From Agrobacterium larrymoorei (GTDB lineage: Bacteria; Pseudomonadota; Alphaproteobacteria; Rhizobiales; Rhizobiaceae), in contig NZ_JAUTBL010000002.1 in assembly GCF_030819275.1 (NCBI RefSeq), positions 560,501 through 624,500 of the forward strand: a stretch of 64,000 nt of DNA, in the 5' to 3' direction. Below are positions 1-8,906 of this stretch, piece after piece. The first letter of the stretch is position 1. Each line of letters opens with the position of its first letter. A program made the translations under genes and the position numbers. The notes under the pieces were generated by a model that was given only the letters and a program-made list of their open reading frames with translations, was not told where the DNA came from and did no database searches.

Positions 1-290
1 CCGATCCGAACCAGCCCTTCCAGCGCGCCCGAGGTCTTGCGAGCGACTTCTTCCAGCCGCTCGACCTCTAGAAGAATCGTGCGCACATGTTGCAACACTT
101 CCTCGCCTTTGGGTGTGATGGTGATGTCGCCACGGCTGCGCTCCACAAGCTTGACGCCGAGGTGCTCCTCCATGTCCATGATCTGCACGGAAAGTGCTGG
201 CTGGCTGATATGGGCCTCTGCCGCAGCCTTGCCGAAATGCAGGGTGCGGGCCAGGGCATCAAAATATCGCATCTGTCGGAGTGTGAGCAT
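1..290 (-). CDS. LysR-family regulator, OxyR-like (partial, C-terminus outside window)
   Basis: The reverse strand from the ATG at 290 stays open to base 1, giving the first 96 or so residues of a LysR-type regulator. It begins MLTLRQMRYFDALAR and carries the winged helix-turn-helix (ISQPALSVQI around residues 28-37), then the linker helix (LLEVERLEEVAR). The N-terminus resembles OxyR-type regulators more than metabolic ones, but the redox-active cysteines would lie in the missing effector domain, so OxyR identity is unproven. It lies 72 bases downstream of another LysR gene on the same strand. Confidence 0.8.
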   Translation of the reverse strand, partial: MLTLRQMRYFDALARTLHFGKAAAEAHISQPALSVQIMDMEEHLGVKLVERSRGDITITPKGEEVLQHVRTILLEVERLEEVARKTSGALEGLVRI

Positions 291-362
291 GATAGGCTTT
301 TCCTATCACTGATGGCTCATCTCGGAAAGATGAAATTATCGGCTAGAAGCGGGCCGAGCGAA

Positions 363-1313
363 TTACCAGCCCGGAGCGATATAATTGGCTTTGAGCTTCT
401 GCATGCCAGGCAGCATCTTCACCCGCGAGTCCAGTTCCTCCGGGGGAGGGCTGAGCGTGATATTGTCGAGGCAGGCAGTGATATGATCGGTAATCGCATT
501 GACGAGGGAAGGAGAAAGGCCAGGACGCTTCATCAGGCCGATCTGGACCGGGGGCAGAGGTGGGAAGCCGTCTGCCGACGTCAGCACCCGCATTCCTGTT
601 CGAAGTGTGGATTCCGGCAGGACAGATACGGCCATGCCGGCAAGAACCGCAGCGGCAATCACGGTTGAGGACCAGCTGGTAAAAAGAACCTGATAGTCGC
701 GACCGTCGGCATCGAGCGCCGAGCATGCAAGCTGTCGCCAGTGGCAGTCACGCCGTCCGACGGCGAGCGGCACGGGCGCGTCATCACGCAACGGGTGGTT
801 TGCCGAGGTGACCCAGCAGAGCGGCTCGGTGCGTACGATATCGGAGGTGCGCGCCCGTGGGTTATGGGTCACGAGAGCGATGTCCAGCTCGCCGCGTCCC
901 ATCTTCTCCGCAAGGCTGATCGAGGGTTCGCAAACGATGTAGAGCTCGACATTCGGATGCGTCTTGGCGAAGCGCCCGATGATCTCCGGCATATACCGGT
1001 CGGCATAATCATCGGGCGTGCCGATGCGCAATGTCCCTTCCAACCGGTTGTCGTCGAAGGCGGCAACTGCTTCGTTGTTGAGGCGAATGATCCGTCTGGC
1101 ATAATGCATCAGCTTCTCGCCTTCAGCCGTCAGCCTGTTGCCGCGCCCGTCCTTGGCGAAAAGCTGCTTGCCTAAGCGCTCTTCCAGTCTGCGCATCTGC
1201 ATCGACACGGCCGATTGCGTCTTGAACACGCGGTCTGCGGCCTTGGTAAAGCTGCCCGTATCAACGATGGCGATGAAGGTGTGAAGCTGATCGATATCGA
1301 GCGGAGCGGACAT
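363..1313 (-). CDS. LysR-family transcriptional regulator
   Basis: A full-length (316 aa) LysR-type activator/repressor. The HTH domain spans about residues 6-65 (GSFTKAADRVFKTQSAVS) and the substrate-binding effector domain about 90-300, opening with the typical LRIGTPDDYADRY. The QSAVS recognition helix is like that of the LrhA/HdfR-type group, but the ligand cannot be inferred. It is divergent from the DUF1127 gene at 1513 across about 200 bases and is followed on the same strand by another LysR gene. Such regulators usually control a divergent neighbour, so the DUF1127 gene or itself are the nearest candidate targets. Confidence 0.9.
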   Translation of the reverse strand: MSAPLDIDQLHTFIAIVDTGSFTKAADRVFKTQSAVSMQMRRLEERLGKQLFAKDGRGNRLTAEGEKLMHYARRIIRLNNEAVAAFDDNRLEGTLRIGTPDDYADRYMPEIIGRFAKTHPNVELYIVCEPSISLAEKMGRGELDIALVTHNPRARTSDIVRTEPLCWVTSANHPLRDDAPVPLAVGRRDCHWRQLACSALDADGRDYQVLFTSWSSTVIAAAVLAGMAVSVLPESTLRTGMRVLTSADGFPPLPPVQIGLMKRPGLSPSLVNAITDHITACLDNITLSPPPEELDSRVKMLPGMQKLKANYIAPGW

Positions 1314-1512
1314 GGTAGGTCATCCATAAGAGCTATTGATATCTGACATTAGAAACATTCGTTGGACTGATCAATAGACTTGCGACATTTTGACACTCGA
1401 GACATCCGATCAACACCGCCAACGCTTTCGGGCAGCGGCCTCAACCTCACCAATGTCTTCGTGCGGAAGCGCGAAGCAATATCCTCACGTGCCTCAAAGG
1501 AAGGACGTTGTC

Positions 1513-1809
1513 ATGCGCACGGCAGAACGGAAAATGGAACTGCAGATTGTAGCCCCCGCGATCTCGATGGAGACGCGTTGGACCATGGCTCTCAATCGCA
1601 TGGCGAAATTCGCGCGTTCCATCATGAACCGTCTGGCCGTGAATAAGCTGACGGAGATGACCGATCAGCAGCTTGCCGATATAGGACTGGTGCGCAGCGA
1701 TGTTGTGAACGCGCTTGAGATCGGTCTTCTCGACGATCCGAGCCTGCTTCTGGCGCGCGCCGCCAAGACGCGTGCCGCATCCCGCTTCACGCATCTTCGC
1801 AGCCGCTGA
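1513..1809 (+). CDS. DUF1127-domain protein
   Basis: A small basic protein of 98 aa. The C-terminal half holds the DUF1127 (YjiS-like) motif: RLAVNKLTEMTDQQLADIGL, then a short helix and a basic end. Rhizobial DUF1127 proteins include small RNA-binding or regulatory proteins tied to phosphate and carbon metabolism, but this is a longer version with an extra N-terminal stretch and its role is unknown. I chose the ATG at 1513 because AAGGA at about 1499-1503 is well spaced; the frame is open further upstream but without a ribosome site. An intrinsic terminator follows at 1878. Confidence 0.75.
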   Translation: MRTAERKMELQIVAPAISMETRWTMALNRMAKFARSIMNRLAVNKLTEMTDQQLADIGLVRSDVVNALEIGLLDDPSLLLARAAKTRAASRFTHLRSR

Positions 1810-1877
1810 TCTCGACCACTGGGTTTTTGCCCAGCATCAAGTTTCCCCGCAGGGTGATTGCCAATAGCCCTGCCTTT

Positions 1878-1914
1878 GCCCGGTGTCAGGCCCTAAGCCG
1901 CACCGGGCTTTTTT
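1878..1914 (+). terminator. Intrinsic terminator after the DUF1127 gene
   Basis: An 8-bp GC-rich stem, GCCCGGTG (1878-1885) pairing with CACCGGGC (1901-1908), is followed at once by six T (1909-1914). This is a standard rho-independent terminator on the + strand. Confidence 0.85.
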
Positions 1915-1943
1915 GCGTTCAGATTATGGGTGCTGAGTTGCTG

Positions 1944-1984
1944 CCCCTAGAGCGTTTCCATTTAACAAGGAAACGCTCTAGGGG
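1944..1984. repeat. Palindromic intergenic repeat, copy A (16-bp arms)
   Basis: A perfect inverted repeat: CCCCTAGAGCGTTTCC (1944-1959), loop ATTTAACAA, then the exact reverse complement (1969-1984). It lies just past the stop of gshA. The same loop and inner arms recur at 57464-57495 in a decayed form, and the arm GGAAACGCTCTA also starts the mosaic element at 5789. No T-run follows on either strand, so it is a dispersed palindrome first and only possibly an RNA-level terminator or stabiliser. Confidence 0.85.
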
Positions 1985-1995
1985 CGCCGCCGCTA

Positions 1996-3369
1996 TCAAT
2001 ACTGGTACTCTTCGAATACGGGCAGAACCGATTGCTGCCAGCGGCCATGATAGAGCGCCAGCATGTCTTCTGCGAGCGTCGACTTCTTGGCAAGAACCTC
2101 TTCGAGCGGCGAGAGGAACACGCTCTCATCCTGTCCATCACGGTTCAGTCGCGCCCGGCTTTGCAAGCCCTTGCGGGAGATCGCCACCACGTCACGCGCG
2201 ACATCCAGCAGATCACGACCGGCGATCGTCGCCTTCAAGCCTTGCACCGGAACCGCATCGCGAAGCGCCATCACGTCTTCCACCGTCCAGTCGGCGGTGA
2301 ACTGGTCGGCTGCCGCCAGCGCTTCGTCGTCGTAAAGCAGGCCCACCCAGAAGGCTGGTAGCGCACAGATGCGCCGCCATGGACCGCCATCGGCGCCGCG
2401 CATTTCCAAAAAGCGCTTAAGGCGTACGTCGGGGAAGAGCGTCGATAGATGGTTGGTCCAGTCACCGAGATTGGGCTCCCACTCGGCAATCTCACCCTTC
2501 AGAGCACCCGCCATGAACTGGCGGAAGGTGATGTTGGTACAGTCGCGATACTTGCCGTCGCGCACGATGAAGTACATCGGCACATCGAGCGCCCATTCGA
2601 CATAATCCTTGAAACCGAAATCCGGATTGAAGGTGAAGGGAAGAACGCCGGAACGCTGATTGTCGGTATCGCGCCAGATATCGCCGCGCCAGGACAGCAG
2701 CCCGTTTGGCTTCCCTTCGGTAAAGGGCGAGGAAGCAAAAAGGGCTGTGGCAAGGGATTGCAGCTTCATTGAAACGCGCATCTTGCGGCGCATGTCTTCT
2801 TCGGAAGAGAAGTCCAGATTAACCTGGATCGTGCAGGTCCGGTACATCATGTCCAGGCCCTTGGTGCCGACCTTGGGCATGTAATTGGTCATAATCGCAT
2901 AGCGCGACTTTGGCATCCGCGGCGTTTCTTCAAGCGTCCAGAGCGGGCTTCCACCAATGCCGAGGAAACGAATACCCATGGGCTCGGCGATCTCGCGCAG
3001 CGTCGCCAGGTGCTGGTTGGATTCGCGGCAGGTCTCGTGCAGGTTTTCCAAAGGTGCGCCGGAAAGCTCGAACTGGCCGCCGGGCTCGATGGAAATCGCG
3101 CCCATACCGCTCGGCTCGCCAAGGCCGATGATATTGTCGCCGTCCATGATCGGGTCCCAGCCGAGCTTTTCCTGCATGCCCTTCAGCAGCGCAGAGATGC
3201 TGGCCTCACCGAAGTAGGGAACCGGCTTGTTGCCATCGCGGAAGAAGGCGAACTTTTCGTGCTCCGTCCCGATCCTGAACTTGTCTTTCGGCTTGCAGCC
3301 TTCGGCCAGATAATCTGTCAGTTCCTGCACGGAGGAAATTGGCGTCTGGTCGGTGGTGTCGCGGGCCAT
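1996..3369 (-). CDS. gshA: Glutamate-cysteine ligase (plant/alphaproteobacterial type)
   Basis: This enzyme makes gamma-glutamylcysteine from glutamate and cysteine using ATP, the first step of glutathione synthesis in the cytoplasm. The 457-aa protein is of the plant-like GCL class found in rhizobia, seen in FRIGTEHEKF near residue 32, EPGGQFELSG near 94 and TIQVNLDF near 180, and it ends EEYQY. I chose the ATG at 3369 (MARDTTDQ), preceded by AAGGTAAC; a longer frame starting at 3441 adds 24 residues without a good ribosome site. It is followed by palindromic repeat A and lies downstream of rsmE on the same strand. Confidence 0.95.
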   Translation of the reverse strand: MARDTTDQTPISSVQELTDYLAEGCKPKDKFRIGTEHEKFAFFRDGNKPVPYFGEASISALLKGMQEKLGWDPIMDGDNIIGLGEPSGMGAISIEPGGQFELSGAPLENLHETCRESNQHLATLREIAEPMGIRFLGIGGSPLWTLEETPRMPKSRYAIMTNYMPKVGTKGLDMMYRTCTIQVNLDFSSEEDMRRKMRVSMKLQSLATALFASSPFTEGKPNGLLSWRGDIWRDTDNQRSGVLPFTFNPDFGFKDYVEWALDVPMYFIVRDGKYRDCTNITFRQFMAGALKGEIAEWEPNLGDWTNHLSTLFPDVRLKRFLEMRGADGGPWRRICALPAFWVGLLYDDEALAAADQFTADWTVEDVMALRDAVPVQGLKATIAGRDLLDVARDVVAISRKGLQSRARLNRDGQDESVFLSPLEEVLAKKSTLAEDMLALYHGRWQQSVLPVFEEYQY

Positions 3370-3509
3370 GAAGTTACCTTGTTGTCGTTGCTGCCTGCGC
3401 AGCCATATTGTCATCGCTGATAGGGTGCCGTGCGTGCGCAAGCAAATGAATTTCTTTTAAGCATGAACTCGTGCCGCGAATTTGCGCGAGCGCGACATCA
3501 AACGCTGAA

Positions 3510-4247
3510 TTATTTCCAGTCGCCGATGCTGGCCTGAATGACGGCGAGCGCTGCAACTGCTGCCGTATCGGCTCGCAGGATGCGCGGTCCCAGAGGGATG
3601 GGTGTCACAAAGGCCTTGCTGCGCAGCAACTGTCGTTCTTCCTCCGAAAAGCCACCCTCCGGTCCGACAAGAAGAGCCAGTTGCCTTTCCTTGATCGCTT
3701 GAAGCGCGGGCAGGGGGTTCTGTCCTGCGTCGCCTTCGTCGCAATAGATGAGACGGCGTGAAGGAGACCAGTTCTCCAGCATGTCTTTCAGCCGCACCGG
3801 TTCGTCGACATCAGGTACGGCAAGAATACCGCATTGTTCCGCAGCTTCGACGACATTGGCCCTCAGCTTGTCGAGATTGGTGATCTTGCCCTGCACATGT
3901 TGGGTCAGCACCGGGCGCAGAACGCCGGCCCCCATCTCCACCGCCTTCTGTACCAGATAATCCAGGCGCCCGGTCTTCAGCGGTGCAAAGATATAGTGCA
4001 GGTCCGGCTTTTCCGGTTGAGGGCGTGTCTGCTCTACAGGCGTCAGCACGATCTTCTTGCGTGTCGGGAAGGAAAGGCTCGCCTTCCATTCACCATCGCG
4101 CCCGTTGAAGAGCAGGATTTCCGCGCCGTCGCCCATGCGCAAGACATTGGCGAGATAGTTGAACTGGTCGCCGTCGGCTTCGACACTCTCTCCTGCCCCC
4201 AGGGACTGGTTGACGAAAAGCCGTTGCATTCTGAAATTGGCACGCAT
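3510..4247 (-). CDS. rsmE: 16S rRNA m3U1498 methyltransferase
   Basis: RsmE methylates N3 of U1498 in 16S rRNA using S-adenosylmethionine. It has an N-terminal PUA-like part ([10 protein letters not shown] ... [12 protein letters not shown]) and a C-terminal SPOUT knot with [13 protein letters not shown] and [14 protein letters not shown], the SAM-binding knot signature. I chose the ATG at 4247 ([12 protein letters not shown]), the usual rhizobial start. An alternative ATG at 4283 overlaps the pit stop codon by four bases (ATGA) and would add 12 residues, so translational coupling to pit is possible. Confidence 0.92.
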   Translation of the reverse strand: MRANFRMQRLFVNQSLGAGESVEADGDQFNYLANVLRMGDGAEILLFNGRDGEWKASLSFPTRKKIVLTPVEQTRPQPEKPDLHYIFAPLKTGRLDYLVQKAVEMGAGVLRPVLTQHVQGKITNLDKLRANVVEAAEQCGILAVPDVDEPVRLKDMLENWSPSRRLIYCDEGDAGQNPLPALQAIKERQLALLVGPEGGFSEEERQLLRSKAFVTPIPLGPRILRADTAAVAALAVIQASIGDWK

Positions 4248-4279
4248 GTGAGTACTTCGATGATTAGTGATCTGTCCGC

Positions 4280-5788
4280 TCATATAAACAGAAGATGCAT
4301 GATTGCGTAGAGCACAGCTGCAAGTGCTGCGCTTGCCGGAAGCGTAATGATCCAGGCGGCGATAATCGTCATGAAGTGCGACCGGCGCACGAGATAGCGC
4401 CGCCGTGTTTCCGACGCGTTTTCATCCGGTTCGTCACTGGGAGTTTCGGCTAAAGCGATACTCTTGCGCAGTGCTTCCTGCTGCTTTCGGCCCTGCTGCG
4501 TGTACCACTCGCGAAAGAAGCCGACGCCGAAGACGGCGCCGATTGCTGTATGAGTCGTGCTGACCGGCATGCCGAAATGCGATGCGGTGAGAACGGTAAG
4601 CGCCGTCGAGGTGGAGACGCAAAAAGCGCGCATGGGGTTGAGTTTTGTGATCTGCTCGCCGACGAGCCTGATCAGGCGCGGCCCGAAGAGCAGTATGCCG
4701 CAAGACAGGCCGAATGCGCCGATCAGCATGACCCATTGCGGCGCTGGCGCAAAAACCTCGGTAAGGTTGCCGTAATCCGCACGCACGATGGCGACCACCG
4801 GCCCGATGGCATTGGACACATCATTGGCCCCGTGGCCGAAAGACATGAGGGCGGCCGCGAATATCAGCGGCCATTGAAACAGCGTGCGAAGCGACTGGTT
4901 GCGATTTTCCAAACCTTCGGACTGGTTGCGGATCAGTGGAATACAGAGCCGCCAGCCGATGAGGCCGACAGCCAGGCCCGCCGCCAGAGACGCCCACGCT
5001 GGAACATTCATGACCCGATGCAGACCGAAGCGCATCAGATAAGAGGTCATCACTCCGCCCATCACGCCCAGCAGCACCGGCACCCATTTGCGCGCGGCGG
5101 CGATCTTGTCATCGCGATAGATGATGAATTCCTTGATAAAGGCGAGAAGAGCGACCGCGAAGAAGGCGCTGATGAATGGCGTAAGCACCCATGTCAAAGC
5201 GATGCCCATGAGTGACGCCCAGTCCACCGCGCCGACGCCGAAAGCGGCGGTGCCGGCGCCTGCGACCGCACCGACGATGCTGTGGGTGGTGGAAATCGGC
5301 GCCTTGAGCAGATTGGAAAGATTGACAAGAAGAGCCGCCGCCAGGATGGCGCCGAGCATCGCCCAGGCAAAGACATGCGGGTCCGGCACTTTCCTGACAT
5401 CAACGATGCCGCTGGCAATTGTCTCAACGACATTCCCGCCTGTGATGAGGGCGCCGAAGACTTCACAGATTGCAGCAATGATCAGTGCTGCCGTGAGAGG
5501 CAGAGCCTTTGAGCCGACGGCCGGTCCGACATTGTTGGCAACGTCCTTGGCGCCGATATTCATCGCCATATAGGCGCCGATGATGGCTGCGGCGAGTGTG
5601 ATCACCGCGCCTGGCGTTCCCCCTGCATAGGAGCTGGCGACCAGAGCGGTGACCACCAGAAACAGAAGTGCAGCGCCCGGCGCCACGAACCGCTGGCCGA
5701 GATGGTTTACCGCTTCCTCGACGCGGGTCATCTTGTCGAGATCTTTGTCGAGCGTCGGCTTTTTGCGATTTTCGGGTAATTGCGCCAT
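4280..5788 (-). CDS. pit: PiT-family inorganic phosphate transporter
   Basis: A 502-aa integral membrane protein with about ten to twelve hydrophobic segments. It carries the two duplicated PiT signatures, [20 protein letters not shown] (about residues 77-96) and [15 protein letters not shown] (near 315), and two matching STTH motifs ([20 protein letters not shown]). Members import phosphate with H+ or Na+ as low-affinity carriers. It reads into rsmE with no gap, so they are probably cotranscribed. The base just upstream of its start codon is the end of a mosaic repeat (5789-5846), so its leader and any ribosome site lie inside the repeat. Confidence 0.93.
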   Translation of the reverse strand: MAQLPENRKKPTLDKDLDKMTRVEEAVNHLGQRFVAPGAALLFLVVTALVASSYAGGTPGAVITLAAAIIGAYMAMNIGAKDVANNVGPAVGSKALPLTAALIIAAICEVFGALITGGNVVETIASGIVDVRKVPDPHVFAWAMLGAILAAALLVNLSNLLKAPISTTHSIVGAVAGAGTAAFGVGAVDWASLMGIALTWVLTPFISAFFAVALLAFIKEFIIYRDDKIAAARKWVPVLLGVMGGVMTSYLMRFGLHRVMNVPAWASLAAGLAVGLIGWRLCIPLIRNQSEGLENRNQSLRTLFQWPLIFAAALMSFGHGANDVSNAIGPVVAIVRADYGNLTEVFAPAPQWVMLIGAFGLSCGILLFGPRLIRLVGEQITKLNPMRAFCVSTSTALTVLTASHFGMPVSTTHTAIGAVFGVGFFREWYTQQGRKQQEALRKSIALAETPSDEPDENASETRRRYLVRRSHFMTIIAAWIITLPASAALAAVLYAIMHLLFI

Positions 5789-5846
5789 GGAAACGCTCTA
5801 CAGCATCGGCCCCAAAATCGGAACCGGTTTTCGGAAAGCACGATGC
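5789..5846 (-). repeat. Mosaic intergenic repeat, copy C, abutting the pit start codon
   Basis: Read on the reverse strand this is GCATCGTGCTTTCCGAAAAC, then CGGTTCCGATTTTGGGGC, then CGATGCTGTAGAGCGTTTCC, ending directly against the pit ATG. It contains an inner inverted repeat (CCGAAAACCGGTT) and ends with the same GAGCGTTTCC arm as the palindrome at 1944. The core TTCCGATTTTGGGGCCGATGCTGTAG recurs, with one extra T, at 49512 in the other orientation. It looks like the RIME-like mosaic elements of rhizobia; family assignment is inference. Confidence 0.75.
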
Positions 5847-5952
5847 ATAGACCAGGCCAAGACAGAGCGTCCTTTATGCGTCTAATAGGAGGCGCAGCGC
5901 TCTGTAACGGCATAGGGTTGCATTTGGCCGGCGTATTCGCGACACGGCGTCG

Positions 5953-6465
5953 TTATGACGAATGGGCGGCCTTTTGCGGCAAGGGTGGCGCGGTTCTAGC
6001 CATGTGCTTTCTGAAAGCGACGAAAAGCTGCTTCAACTCGATCTCGTTCACCCGCTTTTCCGCTTCCTCGGGCGAAACCCATTCCAGCTTACGACTCTCA
6101 CGCTCAGGGAAATTTTTGGTCAACTCCGTCACTTCCAAAAGGTGAACCTGCACCAGACAGGTAACCTTCACGCCGTTCTTCAGCTTTTTCTCGTAGTGGA
6201 AAAAGCCAAAGGGCTCCTTTTCCGCGGTTCCCCGGACACCAGCCTCTTCGAAAGCCTCTTGTTCTGCGACTGCGTGGGCCTTCTTGCCTTCCATCGGCCA
6301 ACCCTTGGGGATCACCCACCGTCCTGTATCCCGACTGGTCAGCAGCAGCACTTCCACATCGCCGTTCTTCTTATTACGGCGGTGGCATATGGCACCATAT
6401 TGCTGACGAGGTGGACGACGCAGCATCAGGCTGACGTCTTTGGCCAGACGGCTCAGAAGGTTCAA
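5953..6465 (-). CDS. Nudix hydrolase
   Basis: A 170-aa Nudix-fold pyrophosphohydrolase. The Nudix box lies at residues 55-77: G55, then QEAFEEAGV with the metal-binding glutamates E70, E73 and E74. The first box glutamate is a lysine and the usual Arg is Gln, as in the KGWPM subgroup common in rhizobia. Preceding residues RWVIPKGWPM match that subgroup, whose substrates are often diphosphoinositol-polyphosphate or dinucleotide-polyphosphate-like; the substrate here is unknown. It lies 130 bases downstream of mfppA on the same strand. Confidence 0.85.
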   Translation of the reverse strand: MNLLSRLAKDVSLMLRRPPRQQYGAICHRRNKKNGDVEVLLLTSRDTGRWVIPKGWPMEGKKAHAVAEQEAFEEAGVRGTAEKEPFGFFHYEKKLKNGVKVTCLVQVHLLEVTELTKNFPERESRKLEWVSPEEAEKRVNEIELKQLFVAFRKHMARTAPPLPQKAAHSS

Positions 6466-6595
6466 CGCGAGATATTCCTTTCGGGGTATAGGTATGCGAA
6501 AGCCCGAACCACAAGGTGTTCGGTGTGTTTCATTGTCTGCTTATGAAGAAAGCGGGTCAATGCAGATGTCCCACACTTACACCAATATTTCTGGG

Positions 6596-7351
6596 CTATT
6601 TTTGGGTCTCGGAAGAAGAGATCCAGTGCTTCAGCCCCAATATTACGCCGTCTGCTTCTTCTTTGGGCGCGATGAACAAATTGTGTTTATCGCTGGCGAA
6701 AGATCGCAGCTCTTCGAGCGCATTGGCGACAACCACGCCACGCACATCAGGCAGCTCGAACATGGCCCGGTCGTTGCCGGTGTCCCCCGCCACGACGATT
6801 TCATCGAGCCCGACCCTCAGGTGATCGCAGAGCCAGCGAATGGCCGCACCCTTATCCGCCGCGCGGGGAAGAACATCAAGGTCGCGTGCGCTGGAATAGA
6901 CGATACGCGCGTCAACACCATTGTCGTTCAGCCGCCGCTCGATATCGGCCAGCACATCTTCATCGGCATTGTGAAGGTACCAGCTGGATTTCAGACCATG
7001 TTGATATCGCTCCGGCTGAAGGCTGATGCCAGGCACATCCTTCATCACCGAGGCGATCCTGTCGGCGTCGAAGGCCGCGCCAAGCTGCGAGGCGTAAGCC
7101 TTCGAAAGCCCTGGCTCGTCCTGGCGTGACAGCATGGTTCCCACCCCGCCAATGATGTAATCGGGGCGAGGCAGGGGTACGGTATCCAGAAGTTCGAGCT
7201 GATCGTCGATCAGCCGTCCGCTGTTGAAGACCAAGAGCGGGCGTGTTTCTTCCGGAAGCGCGTTCCAGAAATCGCGGAAACGCGCCGTCGCCTCATCATT
7301 GCCGACGACGGTGCCATCCAGATCCGTGGAAAAAAGGCGAACCGGTTTCAA
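6596..7351 (-). CDS. mfppA: Mannosylfructose-phosphate phosphatase
   Basis: This HAD-superfamily phosphatase (sucrose-phosphate phosphatase type, 251 aa) removes the phosphate from mannosylfructose-phosphate to give the compatible solute mannosylfructose (beta-fructofuranosyl alpha-mannopyranoside). The nucleophile motif DLDGT has D10 and D12, the conserved lysine is in ADKGAA (K167), and the metal-binding loop GDTGNDRAM holds D190, N193 and D194. Its start overlaps the stop of mfpsA by four bases (ATGA), so the two are translationally coupled. The pairing with a GT4 synthase is what separates it from a sucrose-phosphate phosphatase. Confidence 0.9.
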   Translation of the reverse strand: MKPVRLFSTDLDGTVVGNDEATARFRDFWNALPEETRPLLVFNSGRLIDDQLELLDTVPLPRPDYIIGGVGTMLSRQDEPGLSKAYASQLGAAFDADRIASVMKDVPGISLQPERYQHGLKSSWYLHNADEDVLADIERRLNDNGVDARIVYSSARDLDVLPRAADKGAAIRWLCDHLRVGLDEIVVAGDTGNDRAMFELPDVRGVVVANALEELRSFASDKHNLFIAPKEEADGVILGLKHWISSSETQK

Positions 7352-8685
7352 TCGCCGTCATTCCATGGTTCGGCCCAATCGGATTCCTCCAGAACGGGCA
7401 TCATCGTGCGGCCTTCGACAACGGAGAGAAGTTGTTGCGCAATGCCTGTCCAGGTAAACAGGCTACGCGCCTTATGGGCTCCCATGCGTGACAGCCGGCC
7501 ATAGAGACGCTCGTGCTTGAACGGCTTCATCATCGTGATGCCAAGATCTTCCTTGTCGAAAGGATCGGCAAACAGTGCATGACGTCCATAGCTCACGGCA
7601 CGGAAAAGGCCGCCATGGATGGTCACGACAGTTGGCGTGCCGCTTGCCATCGCCTCGATCGCCGTCATGCCGAAGGGCTCATAACGGCTGGACAGGACAA
7701 AAAGATCAGCGGCGCGGTATATATCCGGCAGATCCTCATCCGAGACGTAACCGGAGAAGACCACCTTGTCTTCCAGACCCAACTCGCTCACCCGCTCTTT
7801 AAGCTGGTTGAGGATCGTCGTCTCCTGGGCATCCATATTCTCGCCGCCAACGGCAAGATGCAGGCGCGCTTCGGGCTCGCGCTCAGCCAGCACGGAAAAG
7901 CCGTCGATCAGAAGGTCGTAGCCCTTGTTGGTGGCCAGGCGGCCAAGCGCAAGAACGGTCTTGCCTTCGAAACCGAAACGCTGACGCAGCATTTGCCGCG
8001 ACGCCTCCGACACGGGGAAGAAGCGGTTGTCGTCATATCCCGGCGGGATCATATGGACCTGCTTGCGCTTCAGCCCATAATCTTCAAGCAGCACATCAAG
8101 CTGCACCGGCGTCGTGGCGATCACCATATCGCAGCTGCGATAGATGATCAGTTCGTGCTGAATGCGTTCCTTGAAGTTGAATTCCAGTTCGAACGTATCG
8201 GACTTTTCCGGATAGTCGGTTTCCATCTGGCGCTTTTTCCAGATCCCGAGAGAATGGGGCGTATGAAGGTGGGGAATTTTCAGCGCTTCGGAGAGCCGCT
8301 GTCCCGCAACTCCGGCGTCCCAGTAATGACTGTTGATGAAGGAATAGGTGAGGTCGTTTTTCTTGATGAAGCGTAGCGCGTTTTCGCACCATTCCAGCAG
8401 ATGGCGGTGAAGATATTCCTTCGGAATAAACTCCTTGCCGCCGCAAGGAATGCGAACGACGCGGACGCGATCGTCCACCTCATCGATTTCCGGCTGATCC
8501 TCAAAGCGACGGGTGTACAAATCGACCGTGTAACCGAGTTGGCCGAGTTTCTTTGCAAGTTCGAGGACATAGACCACCTGTCCTCCGGTGTCGGCTGCGC
8601 CAAGCGGCGGGTGTGCGGCTACATAGCCATGCGTCGATATGAGTGCTATCCTTGGATAGCGTTCAGTTTCGCTCGTGGTAGTCAT
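7348..8685 (-). CDS. mfpsA: Mannosylfructose-phosphate synthase (GT4)
   Basis: A GT-B glycosyltransferase of family 4 that joins mannose from GDP-mannose to fructose 6-phosphate. I recognise the 445-aa protein as very close to the Agrobacterium tumefaciens enzyme. Visible motifs are TGGQVVYVLELA (about residues 33-44), HTPHSLG (141-147) and the donor-binding E-x7-E in YEPFGMTAIEAM (E336, E344). I chose the ATG at 8685 (MTTTSETERYP); the frame is open to 8724 but the extra residues do not look like the family. With mfppA it forms a two-gene operon making an osmolyte. Confidence 0.93.
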   Translation of the reverse strand: MTTTSETERYPRIALISTHGYVAAHPPLGAADTGGQVVYVLELAKKLGQLGYTVDLYTRRFEDQPEIDEVDDRVRVVRIPCGGKEFIPKEYLHRHLLEWCENALRFIKKNDLTYSFINSHYWDAGVAGQRLSEALKIPHLHTPHSLGIWKKRQMETDYPEKSDTFELEFNFKERIQHELIIYRSCDMVIATTPVQLDVLLEDYGLKRKQVHMIPPGYDDNRFFPVSEASRQMLRQRFGFEGKTVLALGRLATNKGYDLLIDGFSVLAEREPEARLHLAVGGENMDAQETTILNQLKERVSELGLEDKVVFSGYVSDEDLPDIYRAADLFVLSSRYEPFGMTAIEAMASGTPTVVTIHGGLFRAVSYGRHALFADPFDKEDLGITMMKPFKHERLYGRLSRMGAHKARSLFTWTGIAQQLLSVVEGRTMMPVLEESDWAEPWNDGD

Positions 8686-8906
8686 CGCGTCCCATCTTGG
8701 TAGAAATTTCCAATAACCCGTCAAGAACGTATTGAAGTTGATAAAGTTCCCGGGAAAATTGCTCTATCGGGATTTTTCTTTCTGCGGGAGTGCAAAGCCG
8801 CTGCCTTTGTGTGTGGGTGTTTTAGCAGTTGCCCTGCGTCAACTCGGCACCTGCCAATGCATCTTGTCATTTGATAAATAAGGATGATCGAGACGGAGAA
8901 TGCCGG

